A stretch of DNA of 64,000 bases from Ruegeria denitrificans (GCF_001458295.1 NZ_CYUD01000007.1:1-64000); one strand, 5' to 3'; positions 45,766-55,318 are shown, counted from the stretch's first letter. Made by a program: numbers and translations. Notes: a model not told the origin generated them from the sequence alone.

Positions 45766-46320
45766 TTAAGCCTGTTTCGCTTCCATTGTTTCGTCTTTGG
45801 GTGCGTTCTTGACGAAGAACGCCATGAAGACCAATCCGAACCCGTTGAACAGCATCTCGATGCCCAGGAAGATCCCCAGAATACTCAGCAGAGTCTGCGG
45901 TTCCTTGCCCACATAGGTCCAGATGATAGCGGCGAGGATGATCGACAAGATGCCTGAGATCATCGTGGGCCAGAAAAACTGCGTTCCTTTCATCTGGAAC
46001 GACAGAATGACCCGCGCAATGCCGCCTGCCATGAACAGAAGCAGCATCACCGTCGCCAGGGTCAGGGTTCCCTGCAGTGGATGATCCAGAAAGGACCAAC
46101 CCAGAAACAGCATCACCGCACCCATAATAAGTGACAGGATCTTGTTGCCGGTGCCTTCGACGGAGAATCCGCCCACAACCTGCAACGCGCCTGCAATCAG
46201 CAGCAACACTCCGGTCACCACTGTTACTGCAACCGAAGCCGCAATTGCGTTGCCCAGCGCAAAGACGCCAAATGCAATCGACAGCAGCCCCAGCAGAAGC
46301 CATTTGATCCAGTCACTCAT
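45766..46320 (-). CDS. HdeD-family membrane protein
   Basis: A 184-residue protein of the DUF308/HdeD family with six predicted transmembrane segments in three pairs: WLLLGLLSIAFGVFALGN, VAVTVVTGVLLLIAGALQVVGG, KILSLIMGAVMLFLGWSFL, LTLATVMLLLFMAGGIARVI, FFWPTMISGILSIILAAIIW and LSILGIFLGIEMLFNGFGLVFMAFF. HdeD contributes to acid resistance in E. coli at high cell density, but the family function is unclear. It sits between leuC and leuD, an insertion seen in the Roseobacter group, without obvious metabolic logic. GAGGGATTGAACAC precedes its ATG. Confidence 0.85.
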   Translation of the reverse strand: MSDWIKWLLLGLLSIAFGVFALGNAIAASVAVTVVTGVLLLIAGALQVVGGFSVEGTGNKILSLIMGAVMLFLGWSFLDHPLQGTLTLATVMLLLFMAGGIARVILSFQMKGTQFFWPTMISGILSIILAAIIWTYVGKEPQTLLSILGIFLGIEMLFNGFGLVFMAFFVKNAPKDETMEAKQA

Positions 46321-46357
46321 GTGTTCAATCCCTCAAATATCTAGATATGAGGGGACC

Positions 46358-47761
46358 TTACATCAATTCGCGGACGTCTGTCAGCCGTCCCGTGATTGCC
46401 GCTGCGGCAGCCATCGCCGGGCTTAGCAGATGGGTGCGCCCGCCCCGGCCCTGACGGCCTTCGAAGTTGCGGTTTGAGGTCGCGGCGCAGCGCTCCCCCG
46501 GTGCCAGCTGATCCGGGTTCATCGCCAGGCACATCGAACACCCAGCCAAACGCCATTCAAACCCGGCCTCTTTGAAGATATCCGCCAAACCCTCTTCTTC
46601 GGCCTGTGCGCGAACCAGACCCGAGCCGGGAACGATCATGGCCCGCAGACCATCCTTGATCTTTTTACCCTTCAGGATTTCGGCGGCAGCACGCAGGTCT
46701 TCGATCCGGCCATTGGTGCAGGATCCGATAAAGACGGTGTCGATTTCCACATCGCTCAGCTTTTGACCGGCTTCCAATCCCATGTATTCGATCGAGCGGC
46801 GGGCCGCCTCTACCTTGCCGCCTTCGAAATCCTCGGGGTTCGGCACGGTTGCGGTGATCGGCAGGACGTCTTCGGGGCTGGTGCCCCATGTGACGACTGG
46901 CGCAATGTCTTCGCCGCGCAGAGTGATAACCTTGTCAAAATGTGCGTCTTCGTCGGTGTAGAGCGTTTTCCACCAGTTCAAAGCCGCTTCCCATTGCGCA
47001 CCCTTCGGCGCGTGGGGGCGTCCTTTGACATATTCATATGTGGTCTCGTCCGGCGCGATCAGGCCGGCACGCGCGCCGCCTTCGATGGCCATGTTGCAGA
47101 CGGTCATGCGGCCTTCCATGGACAAATCGCGGATCGCTTCGCCGCAATACTCGATGACATATCCGGTGCCGCCAGCGGTGCCGGTCTCACCGATCACGGC
47201 CAGAGTAATGTCCTTGGCGGTCACGCCCGGCTGCAATTTGCCGGTGATCTCGACCTTCATGTTCTTGGATTTCTTCTGGATCAGAGTCTGCGTGGCCAGA
47301 ACATGCTCGACCTCGGAGGTGCCGATGCCGTGCGCCAGCGCACCAAACGCGCCATGGGTGGCGGTGTGGCTGTCGCCGCAGACGACGGTCATGCCGGGCA
47401 GGGTCCAGCCCTGTTCCGGGCCGACGATGTGCACGATGCCCTGACGCACGTCATGCACCGGGTAATAGTGAATGCCAAAATCCTTGGCGTTCTTGTCCAG
47501 CGCTTCGACCTGAATGCGCGATTCCGGGTTTTCGATCCCGTTCACCCGATCCGGTGTCGTTGGCACGTTGTGGTCCGGCACGGCGATGGTCTTTTCCGGT
47601 GCGCGCACCTTGCGGCCCGCAATGCGCAGGCCTTCGAACGCCTGTGGGCTGGTCACTTCGTGTACCAGATGGCGGTCGATATACAGCAGGCAGGTGCCAT
47701 CATCGGCTTCGTGCGCGACATGGGCATCCCAGATCTTGTCATAGAGTGTTTTGGGGGACAT
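46358..47761 (-). CDS. leuC: 3-isopropylmalate dehydratase large subunit
   Basis: A 467-residue aconitase-superfamily protein carrying the 4Fe-4S cluster of isopropylmalate isomerase. Cluster cysteines are seen in [17 protein letters not shown] and [30 protein letters not shown] is the family signature near residue 130. Length matches LeuC. ATG 47761 follows GAGAGGACCA. It heads the leuC-hdeD-leuD group. The gap of 242 bases to the right separates it from the divergent MscS gene and holds the promoter; no clear leader peptide or leucine-codon attenuator was recognised there. Confidence 0.97.
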   Translation of the reverse strand: MSPKTLYDKIWDAHVAHEADDGTCLLYIDRHLVHEVTSPQAFEGLRIAGRKVRAPEKTIAVPDHNVPTTPDRVNGIENPESRIQVEALDKNAKDFGIHYYPVHDVRQGIVHIVGPEQGWTLPGMTVVCGDSHTATHGAFGALAHGIGTSEVEHVLATQTLIQKKSKNMKVEITGKLQPGVTAKDITLAVIGETGTAGGTGYVIEYCGEAIRDLSMEGRMTVCNMAIEGGARAGLIAPDETTYEYVKGRPHAPKGAQWEAALNWWKTLYTDEDAHFDKVITLRGEDIAPVVTWGTSPEDVLPITATVPNPEDFEGGKVEAARRSIEYMGLEAGQKLSDVEIDTVFIGSCTNGRIEDLRAAAEILKGKKIKDGLRAMIVPGSGLVRAQAEEEGLADIFKEAGFEWRLAGCSMCLAMNPDQLAPGERCAATSNRNFEGRQGRGGRTHLLSPAMAAAAAITGRLTDVRELM

Positions 47762-48003
47762 TGGTCCTCTCCCGTATTTAGATGAGAAATAGCTGGCGAG
47801 TGGCTGGACGCGCCTTATAGGCAGGCCAGAACCGTACGGGCGGCCCCAAAGAACCGTTCACGCAGGCGCGTGCGGTCTTGCAACGTTGGTGCAGGGGCCA
47901 GATTGAGTCTCATGGGCACCAGATATATCGGGCTTAGCCGTCAATCAAGGTTCAATCCGGTGTCGGACTTGCATCATGCGGCGGTGCTGTCCAAGCTGGG
48001 GCC

Positions 48004-49353
48004 ATGAACCAAGATCTGATCCCCAGTTCGCTGTCGGACCTCTATAATAACATGGTCGCGGGTTTTTCCGTGCAATTCGAAAACCTTGTCGAACTAATCG
48101 TCACTCCGGGCTGGCGGCAGCATCAGCTGGTCATCATTGTGGTTCTGTGGGCGTTGGCCTTTCTTCTGAAACTGATAACACAAGGCCGGTGGGAGGCCTG
48201 GGCCCGGTCCCGCACTGGTTGGCCAAAATGGCGGTTGCGGACCCTCGTGCAACTGATGCAGCGCCTGACTTTGGTTTATTTCGTGGTGATGTCCTGGGCG
48301 CTGTATCTGCTGATGCAACATATCACATGGCCCTCGCGCAGCTACATTATCGGAGTCGTCGCGACCTTGGCCTTGGCGTGGCTGGCCATTGCCCTTGTGG
48401 CGCGGCTGGTGCGCAACCGGACGCTGCGGCGGATATTCAAATGGGCCATGTGGGTCTATGCAACGCTTATTGCGCTGAATCTGACCGATGACGTGGCCGA
48501 GTTTCTGGACGGGGTGGCGATTTCCATTGGCGATCTGCACATCTCGGCTTTGGGGATCATCAAGGCGGTTCTGCTGATCGGCATTTTGCTGACGCTGGCC
48601 CGTATTGGCACCCGCGCAGCCGAGCGGGGATTGATGAGCAATGACGACATCACCCCTTCCATGCAGGTTCTGTTGGCCAAGGGCATTCAGGTGCTGCTGT
48701 ATGGGGCTGTCTTTATGGCCGCTATCCGCACGCTTGGGTTCGACCTGACCGGTATCGCGCTGTTGTCCGGTGCTATTGGCGTGGGCATCGGGTTCGGGCT
48801 GCAAAAGGTGGTGTCGAACCTGATTTCCGGGATCATCATTCTGATGGACCGGTCGATCAAGCCGGGCGATGTGATCTCGTTGGGCGACACGTTCGGTTGG
48901 ATCAATGCGCTGGGCGCGCGTTATGTCTCGGTCGTGACGCGGGACGGGCGGGAATACCTGATCCCGAACGAGGATTTGATCACCAATCAGGTGGTGAACT
49001 GGTCGCATTCCGACAAATTCGTGCGGTTGGATCTGGAATTTGGCACCAGCTATGACGATGACCCGCACAATGTCCGTGCGACGGCCATCCGTGCCGTCAA
49101 GTCGGTGACGCGCGTTCTAAGTGGCGGCAAGCACGAGCCGGTTTGCCATATCACCGGGTTCGGTGACAACAGCGTGGATTATGTCCTGAGGTTTTGGATC
49201 AGTGATCCCACCAAAGGCCTGACCAATATCCGCGGCAATGTCTATCTGGCCCTGTGGGATGCGTTCCAATCCGAAGGCATTTCCATCCCCTTCCCGCAGC
49301 GCGAGGTTCGGTTGCTGTCCGACGCAGCCACGCAACAGGTCGCCAAAGAGTGA
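48004..49353 (+). CDS. Mechanosensitive channel of the MscS family
   Basis: A 449-residue membrane channel. Several N-terminal helices (VIIVVLWALAFLLKLI, LTLVYFVVMSWALYLLM, SYIIGVVATLALAWLAIALVA) precede the conserved MscS core. The pore-lining helix and following beta domain are evident as GAIGVGIGFGLQKVVSNL and SGIIILMDRSIKPGDVI near residues 255-300, then GWINALGARYVSVVTRDGREYLIPNEDL. It opens under membrane tension to release osmolytes during hypo-osmotic shock. It is longer than E. coli MscS (286 residues) because of extra N-terminal helices. It is monocistronic and divergent from leuC. Confidence 0.93.
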   Translation: MNQDLIPSSLSDLYNNMVAGFSVQFENLVELIVTPGWRQHQLVIIVVLWALAFLLKLITQGRWEAWARSRTGWPKWRLRTLVQLMQRLTLVYFVVMSWALYLLMQHITWPSRSYIIGVVATLALAWLAIALVARLVRNRTLRRIFKWAMWVYATLIALNLTDDVAEFLDGVAISIGDLHISALGIIKAVLLIGILLTLARIGTRAAERGLMSNDDITPSMQVLLAKGIQVLLYGAVFMAAIRTLGFDLTGIALLSGAIGVGIGFGLQKVVSNLISGIIILMDRSIKPGDVISLGDTFGWINALGARYVSVVTRDGREYLIPNEDLITNQVVNWSHSDKFVRLDLEFGTSYDDDPHNVRATAIRAVKSVTRVLSGGKHEPVCHITGFGDNSVDYVLRFWISDPTKGLTNIRGNVYLALWDAFQSEGISIPFPQREVRLLSDAATQQVAKE

Positions 49354-49462
49354 TCCCCTGTGCGCCCTGCATAGCGGCGTTTCATTGAATTGTTGCATTC
49401 CCCTTGCTACCTTATTAGGACCCCAGCGCCGGGGACTTGGCGGCGCGCAGCAAAGGAGGACT

Positions 49463-49519
49463 ATGTTCTGTCTCTACATACCCAGGCGGGTTTGCCCGCC
49501 GATGATGGTGCCAGTGTAA
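49463..49519 (+). CDS. Candidate 18-codon leader peptide ahead of rsfS
   Basis: An 18-codon frame starts at ATG 49463, five bases after a near-ideal ribosome site AAAGGAGGA. Its stop TAA overlaps the ATG of rsfS in the TAATG arrangement typical of translational coupling. The peptide is MFCLYIPRRVCPPMMVPV. A hairpin (GGCGGG/CCCGCC, 49485-49500) lies within it. The rsfS frame has no start codon at a good distance from this ribosome site, which supports translation of the leader. It may instead be chance. Confidence 0.45.
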   Translation: MFCLYIPRRVCPPMMVPV

Positions 49520-49878
49520 TGGCACACTCTCAGTCAATCAGCGACAAGCTGCTTGAACGTATCCTTTCCTCACTATCCGATGACAAGGCCGAAGATGTCG
49601 TGCAGATCAACCTGCAGGGCAAATCCTCGGTTGCGGATCACATGGTGATTGCCTCGGGTCGGTCGACCCGTCAGGTCTCGGCCATGGCGGAAAAGCTGAC
49701 GGATCGCATCAAGCAGGAATTCGGTTTCACCTCGAAGGTCGAAGGCAAGGATGCCGGCGACTGGGTGCTGATCGATACGGGCGACGTGATCGTCCATATC
49801 TTCCGCCCCGAAGTGCGTGAATTCTATCAGCTGGAAAAGATGTGGCTGCCTCAGGGCGGCAACGCCTCGGCGAACTGA
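49519..49878 (+). CDS. rsfS: Ribosome silencing factor
   Basis: A 119-residue RsfS/Iojap protein that binds ribosomal protein uL14 and blocks subunit joining under starvation. It shows AEDVVQINLQGKSSVADHMVIASGRSTRQVSAMAE and the C-terminal DVIVHIFRPEVREFYQLEKMW. I take ATG 49519 as the start because MAHSQSISDKLLERIL fits the family N-terminus, though the frame is open upstream. No ribosome site precedes this ATG closely; the leader frame at 49463 may deliver ribosomes. It is next to rlmH as in most bacteria, 44 bases apart. Confidence 0.93.
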   Translation: MAHSQSISDKLLERILSSLSDDKAEDVVQINLQGKSSVADHMVIASGRSTRQVSAMAEKLTDRIKQEFGFTSKVEGKDAGDWVLIDTGDVIVHIFRPEVREFYQLEKMWLPQGGNASAN

Positions 49879-49922
49879 GGCGCCATCCCGGTCTTCATTA
49901 ACAGGCCGGCGGCGAGAGAAAT

Positions 49923-50393
49923 ATGCGTATAAGCATTTGTGCGGTCGGGCGATTGCGCGCCGGACCGGAGAAGAACTTGCTTGATGACTACCTGACCCGA
50001 TTTGACCGGACCGGCCGCGCGCTGGGCCTTGGTCCTGCACGTGTAATCGAGGTTGAGGACAAGAAAAACGCAGGGATGAGCGCCGAGGGTGCGCTGCTGC
50101 GCAAGGCGCTGCCAAAGGGAGCTGTAATCTGCACCTTGGACGAACGTGGGCGGGTGATGTCATCGCCGGATTTCGCCAAGAAGCTGGGCGGATGGCGCGA
50201 TGCCGGGCGTCAGGATCTGGCGCTGATTATCGGCGGGGCGGACGGAATAGACCCTAATCTGAAGGCAGAGGCCGATTTTTCCATCTCATTCGGGTCGATG
50301 GTCTGGCCCCATATGCTGGTCCGTGTGATGCTGGCCGAGCAACTTTACCGGGCTACAACCATCCTGTCGGGCGGCCCCTATCACCGGGTCTGA
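49923..50393 (+). CDS. rlmH: 23S rRNA (pseudouridine1915-N3)-methyltransferase
   Basis: A 156-residue SPOUT methyltransferase that methylates pseudouridine 1915 in helix 69 of 23S rRNA. It shows the start [23 protein letters not shown]-like [16 protein letters not shown], the knot loop [10 protein letters not shown] near residue 100, and the C-terminal [25 protein letters not shown] with the conserved YHR-type end. Length equals the family's 155. It lies after rsfS, and a flavodoxin-like gene starts two bases after its stop, so the three may be one operon. Confidence 0.96.
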   Translation: MRISICAVGRLRAGPEKNLLDDYLTRFDRTGRALGLGPARVIEVEDKKNAGMSAEGALLRKALPKGAVICTLDERGRVMSSPDFAKKLGGWRDAGRQDLALIIGGADGIDPNLKAEADFSISFGSMVWPHMLVRVMLAEQLYRATTILSGGPYHRV

Positions 50394-50394
50394 C

Positions 50395-50880
50395 ATGGCG
50401 CAGCTATTGATCGTCTACCATTCGCGCACCGGCGGGGCCCGGCAAATGGCCGAAGCCGCAGCTGAGGCCGCACGTGATGAGACCGACACCATTCTGAAAC
50501 CCGCCGATCTGGCCGGACCCGAGGATTTGTTGCGCGCCGATGGCTATCTGTTCTGCACGCCCGAGAATCTGGCCGCTATTTCGGGTCTGATGAAAGAGTT
50601 TTTCGACCGCTGTTATTACCCTGTTCTAGGCAGGATCGAAGGCCGCCCCTACACGCAGATGGTATGTGCCGGGTCGGATGGCGAGAACGCCGCGCGCCAA
50701 ATAGCCCGGATCGCCACCGGCTGGCGGTTGAAAGAGGTACAACCGCCGCTGATTATCTGCACCCACGCGCAAACACCCGAGGCGATTCTGGCCGAAAAAA
50801 CTATCCCGGATGATCAACTTAACCAATGTCGCGAGATCGGTGCTGCTTTGGCTGCGGGTCTGAGTCTGGGCGTCTTCTGA
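50395..50880 (+). CDS. Flavodoxin-like NAD(P)H oxidoreductase
   Basis: A 161-residue flavodoxin-fold protein. LLIVYHSRTGGARQMAEAAAEAA at the start is the FMN phosphate-binding loop, and FCTPENLAAISGLMKEFFDRCYY near residue 58 is the family's second FMN-contact region. It probably binds FMN and reduces quinones or similar compounds, or acts as an electron carrier. It starts two bases after the rlmH stop. The convergent gene on its right ends four bases away. No substrate can be inferred. Confidence 0.8.
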   Translation: MAQLLIVYHSRTGGARQMAEAAAEAARDETDTILKPADLAGPEDLLRADGYLFCTPENLAAISGLMKEFFDRCYYPVLGRIEGRPYTQMVCAGSDGENAARQIARIATGWRLKEVQPPLIICTHAQTPEAILAEKTIPDDQLNQCREIGAALAAGLSLGVF

Positions 50881-50883
50881 CCC

Positions 50884-51231
50884 TCAGTTCAGATCAACTA
50901 CCGTGGTGTCTTCGTTCCAGCCATCGACATTGCAGCGCGCCTGAATCTGAACTTGCATGACACTTTCGGGAATAGCCACACCGCTCAGCGACCGGGTAAA
51001 GGGCTGCTCGGTTTCGTGTGGATGGTGCAACACGCGCATCCCCAGCTCGTTGCCGTCCATATCCAGCACGCGCCAGCCATCAGCATAGTGATCCCAGCCG
51101 GTGTCGGGATGGCGGATTGTCACGTCGAATCGCCACGTATCGCCGCTCTGACGGGCTGAGACATTTTCGATCATCGACGGATCTGCAAGGGCAGGGCTGG
51201 CCAAAAGGGCACAAAGAATCAAATATCGCAT
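50884..51231 (-). CDS. Small secreted protein of unknown function
   Basis: A 115-residue protein with a clear signal peptide (MRYLILCALLASPALA) and a mature domain of about 99 residues that looks beta-rich: WRFDVTIRHPDTGWDHYADGWRVL, FTRSLSGVAIPESVMQVQIQARC. There are two histidine-containing stretches (HHPHETE) that could bind a metal. I recognise no named family, though similar small periplasmic proteins are common in roseobacters. It is convergent with the flavodoxin-like gene, with a 3-base gap. Single gene; no operon partner visible. Confidence 0.7.
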   Translation of the reverse strand: MRYLILCALLASPALADPSMIENVSARQSGDTWRFDVTIRHPDTGWDHYADGWRVLDMDGNELGMRVLHHPHETEQPFTRSLSGVAIPESVMQVQIQARCNVDGWNEDTTVVDLN

Positions 51232-51386
51232 GAGGCGACCATAGGGCTTTCAGTGCGTCTGCGTCATCACGAACCTGTGGTGGTGGCATCTCGTGCGCCA
51301 ACTGCGGTGAAAACACCAATACAAGTTCTACCCAGGCCAATGCCTCGACACAGTACGTGATCAAGAGAACTTGCCAGAAGTCAAAA

Positions 51387-51407
51387 TTGGTAATATTAAT
51401 TTACCAA
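51387..51407. promoter_or_regulatory. Inverted repeat upstream of glcD
   Basis: TTGGTAA and TTACCAA are perfect inverted arms with a 7-base AT-rich spacer, ending 15 bases before the glcD start. An operator at that position would overlap the promoter or the ribosome site, suggesting repression. The arms recall TTGGT/ACCAA sites of GntR-type regulators, but with a wider spacing. Confidence 0.5.
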
Positions 51408-51422
51408 AATGGAGAGACCGCC

Positions 51423-52871
51423 ATGGACATGCCAAGCCCAAACCCTGACATTCTTCGCCGCAGGGAAGCCGTTCTGCAGCAATTACTGCAAGTTCTGCCT
51501 AAAGATGCCGTGATCCATGATCCTGCGGAAACCCTTGCTTATGAATGCGATGCGCTGACTGCGTACAAATGCCCTCCAATGCTGGCAGTTCTGCCGGAGA
51601 CCACGGAACAGGTCTCGGATGTGCTGCGCATCTGCCATGCCGAAGGTGTGCCAGTGGTGCCGCGCGGTTCGGGAACATCGCTGGCGGGTGGGGCATTGCC
51701 GACGGCGGATAGTATAATTCTGGGCGTTTCGCGCATGAATGATGTGCTTGAAGCGGACTATGATAACCGGTTCATTCGGGTTCAGACCGGTCGCACCAAC
51801 CTGAGCGTGACCGGTGCGATGGAAGAAGAAGACTTTTTCTACGCCCCCGATCCCTCCTCGCAACTGGCCTGCGCCATCGGGGGCAATATTGCGATGAATT
51901 CCGGCGGCGCTCATTGCCTGAAATACGGTGTGACCACGAACAATCTTATGGGCGTGACCATGGTGATGATGGATGGCAGCGTGGTCGAAATCGGTGGTGC
52001 GCATCTGGATGCCGGTGGGTTGGACCTGCTGGGGGTGATCTGCGGATCAGAAGGACAGCTGGGTGTCGTGACCGAGGCAACGCTGCGCATCCTGCGCAAA
52101 CCCGAAGACGCTCGGCCGGTTCTGATAGGGTTCGACGACAACGAGGTCGCTGGTCATTGCGTCTCGGATATCATCAAGTCGGGCATCCTGCCGGTTGCTA
52201 TCGAATTTATGGATACGCTGTGCATCAAAACCTGCGAGAACTTTGCCAAGGCAGGCTATCCCGATTGTACGGCGCTGCTGATCATCGAGGTCGAAGGGTC
52301 CAAGGCCGAGATCGACTATCAGCTGTCGAAGATTGTCGAGATCGCCAAGCGCCATAACCCGGTTGAAATTCGCGAAAGCAAATCGGCTGAGGAAAGCGCG
52401 AAAATCTGGCTGGGCCGGAAATCGGCCTTTGGCGCCGTGGGACAGATGAACGATTATATGTGTCTGGACGGCACGATCCCGGTCTCGTCCCTGCCCGAAG
52501 TGCTGCGCCGGATCAATGAGATGAGCGACGAATACGGCCTGCTTGTCGGCAATGTGTTCCATGCAGGTGACGGCAACATGCACCCGCTGATCCTGTTTGA
52601 CGCCAACAAACCCGGTGATCTTGAGAAATGCGAGGCGTTTGGCGCCGATATCCTTCGCCTATGTGTGGACGTTGGGGGCTGCCTGACCGGTGAGCACGGC
52701 GTGGGCGTTGAAAAGCGGGATCTGATGTCACATCAATACGCGCCGCAGGACCTTGAGGCGCAGATGATGGTCAAGGATGTGTTCGATCCGGGCTGGTTGC
52801 TGAACCCCGCCAAAGTATTCCCTCTGGATGCATCAGCGTCTCGGCGCGAAGTACGTCTGGCTGCGGAATAA
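51423..52871 (+). CDS. glcD: Glycolate oxidase FAD subunit
   Basis: A 482-residue FAD-binding oxidase subunit that with GlcE and GlcF oxidises glycolate to glyoxylate at the membrane. The FAD domain shows VPVVPRGSGTSLAGGALP and PSSQLACAIGGNIAMNSGG; the C-terminal domain shows GNVFHAGDGNMHPLI (catalytic metal/His region) and GCLTGEHGVGVEKRD. I choose ATG 51423 with GGAGA ahead rather than the frame extension upstream. It heads glcDEF, in line with use of phytoplankton glycolate by marine bacteria. No adjacent glcC regulator was found, but an inverted repeat lies just upstream. Confidence 0.95.
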   Translation: MDMPSPNPDILRRREAVLQQLLQVLPKDAVIHDPAETLAYECDALTAYKCPPMLAVLPETTEQVSDVLRICHAEGVPVVPRGSGTSLAGGALPTADSIILGVSRMNDVLEADYDNRFIRVQTGRTNLSVTGAMEEEDFFYAPDPSSQLACAIGGNIAMNSGGAHCLKYGVTTNNLMGVTMVMMDGSVVEIGGAHLDAGGLDLLGVICGSEGQLGVVTEATLRILRKPEDARPVLIGFDDNEVAGHCVSDIIKSGILPVAIEFMDTLCIKTCENFAKAGYPDCTALLIIEVEGSKAEIDYQLSKIVEIAKRHNPVEIRESKSAEESAKIWLGRKSAFGAVGQMNDYMCLDGTIPVSSLPEVLRRINEMSDEYGLLVGNVFHAGDGNMHPLILFDANKPGDLEKCEAFGADILRLCVDVGGCLTGEHGVGVEKRDLMSHQYAPQDLEAQMMVKDVFDPGWLLNPAKVFPLDASASRREVRLAAE

Positions 52872-52896
52872 TAGACACTAATATAGAAGAAGCGTG

Positions 52897-53997
52897 ATGA
52901 AACCCAAGACGGAAACCGAACTTGCCGAGATGGTGGCCGGGCTGAGCCATCCGGTGCGCATTGCCGGTGGCGGCACCCGTGGCATAGGCGGACCTGACGC
53001 AACCATCCAGACCACCGGCCTAGGTGACATAACCCTGTATGAACCCGGCGCGCTGACCCTTGTGGCGCAGGCCGGAACGCCCCTGGCCGAAATCGAGGAA
53101 GCGTTAAAGGCAGAAGGTCAGCAACTGCCGTTTGAGCCCATGGACCATCGTGGCCTGCTGGGCACGGTCGGAGAGCCCACAATCGGTGGCGTCGTTGCTG
53201 CCAATATCTCAGGTCCGCGACGGATTCAGGCCGGGGCCTGCCGTGATCTTCTGCTGGGTGTGCGCTATGTCGATGGCAAAGGACAGGTGATCAAGAATGG
53301 CGGCCGGGTGATGAAAAACGTCACTGGAATTGACTTGGTCAAGCTGATGGCGGGGTCCTGGGGCACGCTTGGTATTTTGACCGAAGTGTCGCTGAAAGTG
53401 CTGCCAAAGCCTGAGGCGAGTGCAACACTGGCGGTTCAGGTCCCGGGTGCCGTAGGTGCGGTTAAGGCCATGTCCGCGGCACTGAAATCTCCGTTTGAAG
53501 TTAACGGGGCTGCATATGACCCGCAAGACGGGCGCGCATTTCTGCGAATCGAAGGGTTTTCGGATTCGGTTTCCTATCGTACTGATCGGTTGAAATCTGT
53601 GCTTGGCGAATTTGGTGAGATCGCCGAGGTCACGGACACTGCAGATCTGTGGCGCGACCTGCGTGATGTTAAGCCGTTTCAGGGTCATGATGGGGATATT
53701 TGGCGGATTTCCGTCAAACCAGGTGACGCGCCTGATGTTTCGGCGCGTCTGGCGGCGGACCAACTTCTATTTGACTGGGGCGGAGGCCTGATCTGGGTAC
53801 GGGTTCCACAAGGAACTGATCTGCGTGCACGTTTGGGCGCATTTGACGGTCACGCGACACTGATGCGGGCGGATGCTCAAACGATAGAAGCTATGGGCCG
53901 GTTTCAGCCTGAAACTACCGCAATAAAGACTCTAACAAAAGGGTTGAGGCAGCGTTTCGATCCGCACGGCATCTTCAATCCGGGGCTGATGGGATAA
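52897..53997 (+). CDS. glcE: Glycolate oxidase subunit GlcE
   Basis: A 366-residue second flavoprotein subunit. It has an abbreviated FAD-binding domain: RIAGGGTRGIGG, LTLVAQAGTPLAEIEEAL, GTVGEPTIGGVVAANISGPRRIQAGACRDLLLGV, and NGGRVMKNVTGIDLVKLMAGSWGTLG, ending HGIFNPGLM. This is the family pattern for GlcE. A GTG one codon earlier is an alternative start. It is 25 bases after glcD and four bases before glcF, so the three are cotranscribed and their products form one complex. Confidence 0.94.
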   Translation: MKPKTETELAEMVAGLSHPVRIAGGGTRGIGGPDATIQTTGLGDITLYEPGALTLVAQAGTPLAEIEEALKAEGQQLPFEPMDHRGLLGTVGEPTIGGVVAANISGPRRIQAGACRDLLLGVRYVDGKGQVIKNGGRVMKNVTGIDLVKLMAGSWGTLGILTEVSLKVLPKPEASATLAVQVPGAVGAVKAMSAALKSPFEVNGAAYDPQDGRAFLRIEGFSDSVSYRTDRLKSVLGEFGEIAEVTDTADLWRDLRDVKPFQGHDGDIWRISVKPGDAPDVSARLAADQLLFDWGGGLIWVRVPQGTDLRARLGAFDGHATLMRADAQTIEAMGRFQPETTAIKTLTKGLRQRFDPHGIFNPGLMG

Positions 53998-54001
53998 GCT
54001 G

Positions 54002-55318
54002 ATGCAGACGACTTTTACCGAAAAACAGCTGCAAGACCCGGCGATCCAGCGCGCGAATGAAATCCTGCGCAGCTGTGTGCACTGCGGGTTCTGCACCGCC
54101 ACTTGCCCGACCTATCAGGTGCTGGGCGATGAGCTCGACAGCCCGCGCGGACGTATCTACCTGATCAAGGATATGCTTGAGAATGAGCGTGTGCCCGATG
54201 AGAAAACCGTCAAGCATATCGACCGTTGCCTGTCCTGTCTGGCCTGCATGACCACGTGCCCGTCGGGCGTGCATTATATGCATCTGGTCGATCACGCGCG
54301 GGACTATATCGAACAGAATTACAAGCGCCCCTTCAGTGATCGCGCGATGCGCTGGGTGCTGGCGCAAATTCTGCCCTATCCAATGCGGTTCCGCTGGGCG
54401 CTACTTGGGGCAAAACTGGGCCGCCCATTTCGCTTCCTCATGCCCGATGCGCGGCTGCGTGCGATGCTGGATATGGCACCCAAGACTATCCCTCCGGTCA
54501 GTCGCAATGACGACCCGCAAAGCTTTGTGTCCGTAGGACCGCGCAAGAAGCGCGTGGCTTTGATGACAGGCTGTGCGCAAAAGGCGCTGAACACCGATAT
54601 CAATGACGCAACTATCCGGCTGCTAACCCGGTTGGGGTGCGAGGTTGTGGTGGCCGAAGGTGCCGGGTGCTGTGGTGCGTTGACCCATCACATGGGCAAG
54701 ACCAGCGACAGTCACAAAGCAGCCGCGGCCAATATCACGGCTTGGACAGCCGAGATGGATGGCGGCGGTCTGGACGCCATCGTCATCAACACATCGGGCT
54801 GCGGCACAACAGTCAAGGATTACGGTCATATGTTCCGCAATGATCCCTTGGCCGAAGACGCGGCGCGGGTGGCGGATATTGCGATGGATGTCAGTGAATT
54901 GTTGATGCAGTTGGATCTTCCCGAAGGTAAGGCCCAGAACTTGACAGTTGCTTATCACGCCGCCTGTTCCCTGCAGCACGGGCAGAAGATCAAATCCCAT
55001 CCCAAGACCTTGCTGAAAAAGGCCGGTTTCGCAGTAGTAGAGCCTTCTGACAGCCATCTGTGCTGCGGCAGTGCCGGTACGTATAACCTGATGCAGCCGG
55101 AAATCTCAGGCCAGTTGAAACAGCGCAAGGTGAGAACGCTCGAGGCAAAGAATCCCGACATGATCGCGGCGGGCAATATCGGCTGCATGATGCAAATCGG
55201 TTCGGGCACGGATATACCGATTTTGCACACGGTCGAGCTGTTGGATTGGGCTACCGGTGGTCCCAAACCACGAACCTTGCAGCCAGGCATCACATCGGAT
55301 GTTCCGATCTTAAAGTAA
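54002..55318 (+). CDS. glcF: Glycolate oxidase iron-sulfur subunit
   Basis: A 438-residue subunit with two N-terminal 4Fe-4S clusters, seen as CVHCGFCTATCP near residue 22 and CLSCLACMTTCP near residue 72, and a C-terminal CCG-type domain (GAGCCGAL near residue 220, CCGSAGTYNL near residue 352) that probably binds a quinone-reducing centre. This subunit passes electrons from glycolate to the respiratory chain. ATG 54002 comes four bases after glcE. Its stop is followed by a 118-base gap before the protease pair; no obvious terminator was seen. Confidence 0.95.
   Translation: MQTTFTEKQLQDPAIQRANEILRSCVHCGFCTATCPTYQVLGDELDSPRGRIYLIKDMLENERVPDEKTVKHIDRCLSCLACMTTCPSGVHYMHLVDHARDYIEQNYKRPFSDRAMRWVLAQILPYPMRFRWALLGAKLGRPFRFLMPDARLRAMLDMAPKTIPPVSRNDDPQSFVSVGPRKKRVALMTGCAQKALNTDINDATIRLLTRLGCEVVVAEGAGCCGALTHHMGKTSDSHKAAAANITAWTAEMDGGGLDAIVINTSGCGTTVKDYGHMFRNDPLAEDAARVADIAMDVSELLMQLDLPEGKAQNLTVAYHAACSLQHGQKIKSHPKTLLKKAGFAVVEPSDSHLCCGSAGTYNLMQPEISGQLKQRKVRTLEAKNPDMIAAGNIGCMMQIGSGTDIPILHTVELLDWATGGPKPRTLQPGITSDVPILK

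Noticed and set aside
48004..49353. Link of the MscS channel to the leucine genes
   Set aside because: They are divergent and unrelated in function; adjacency alone is not evidence.
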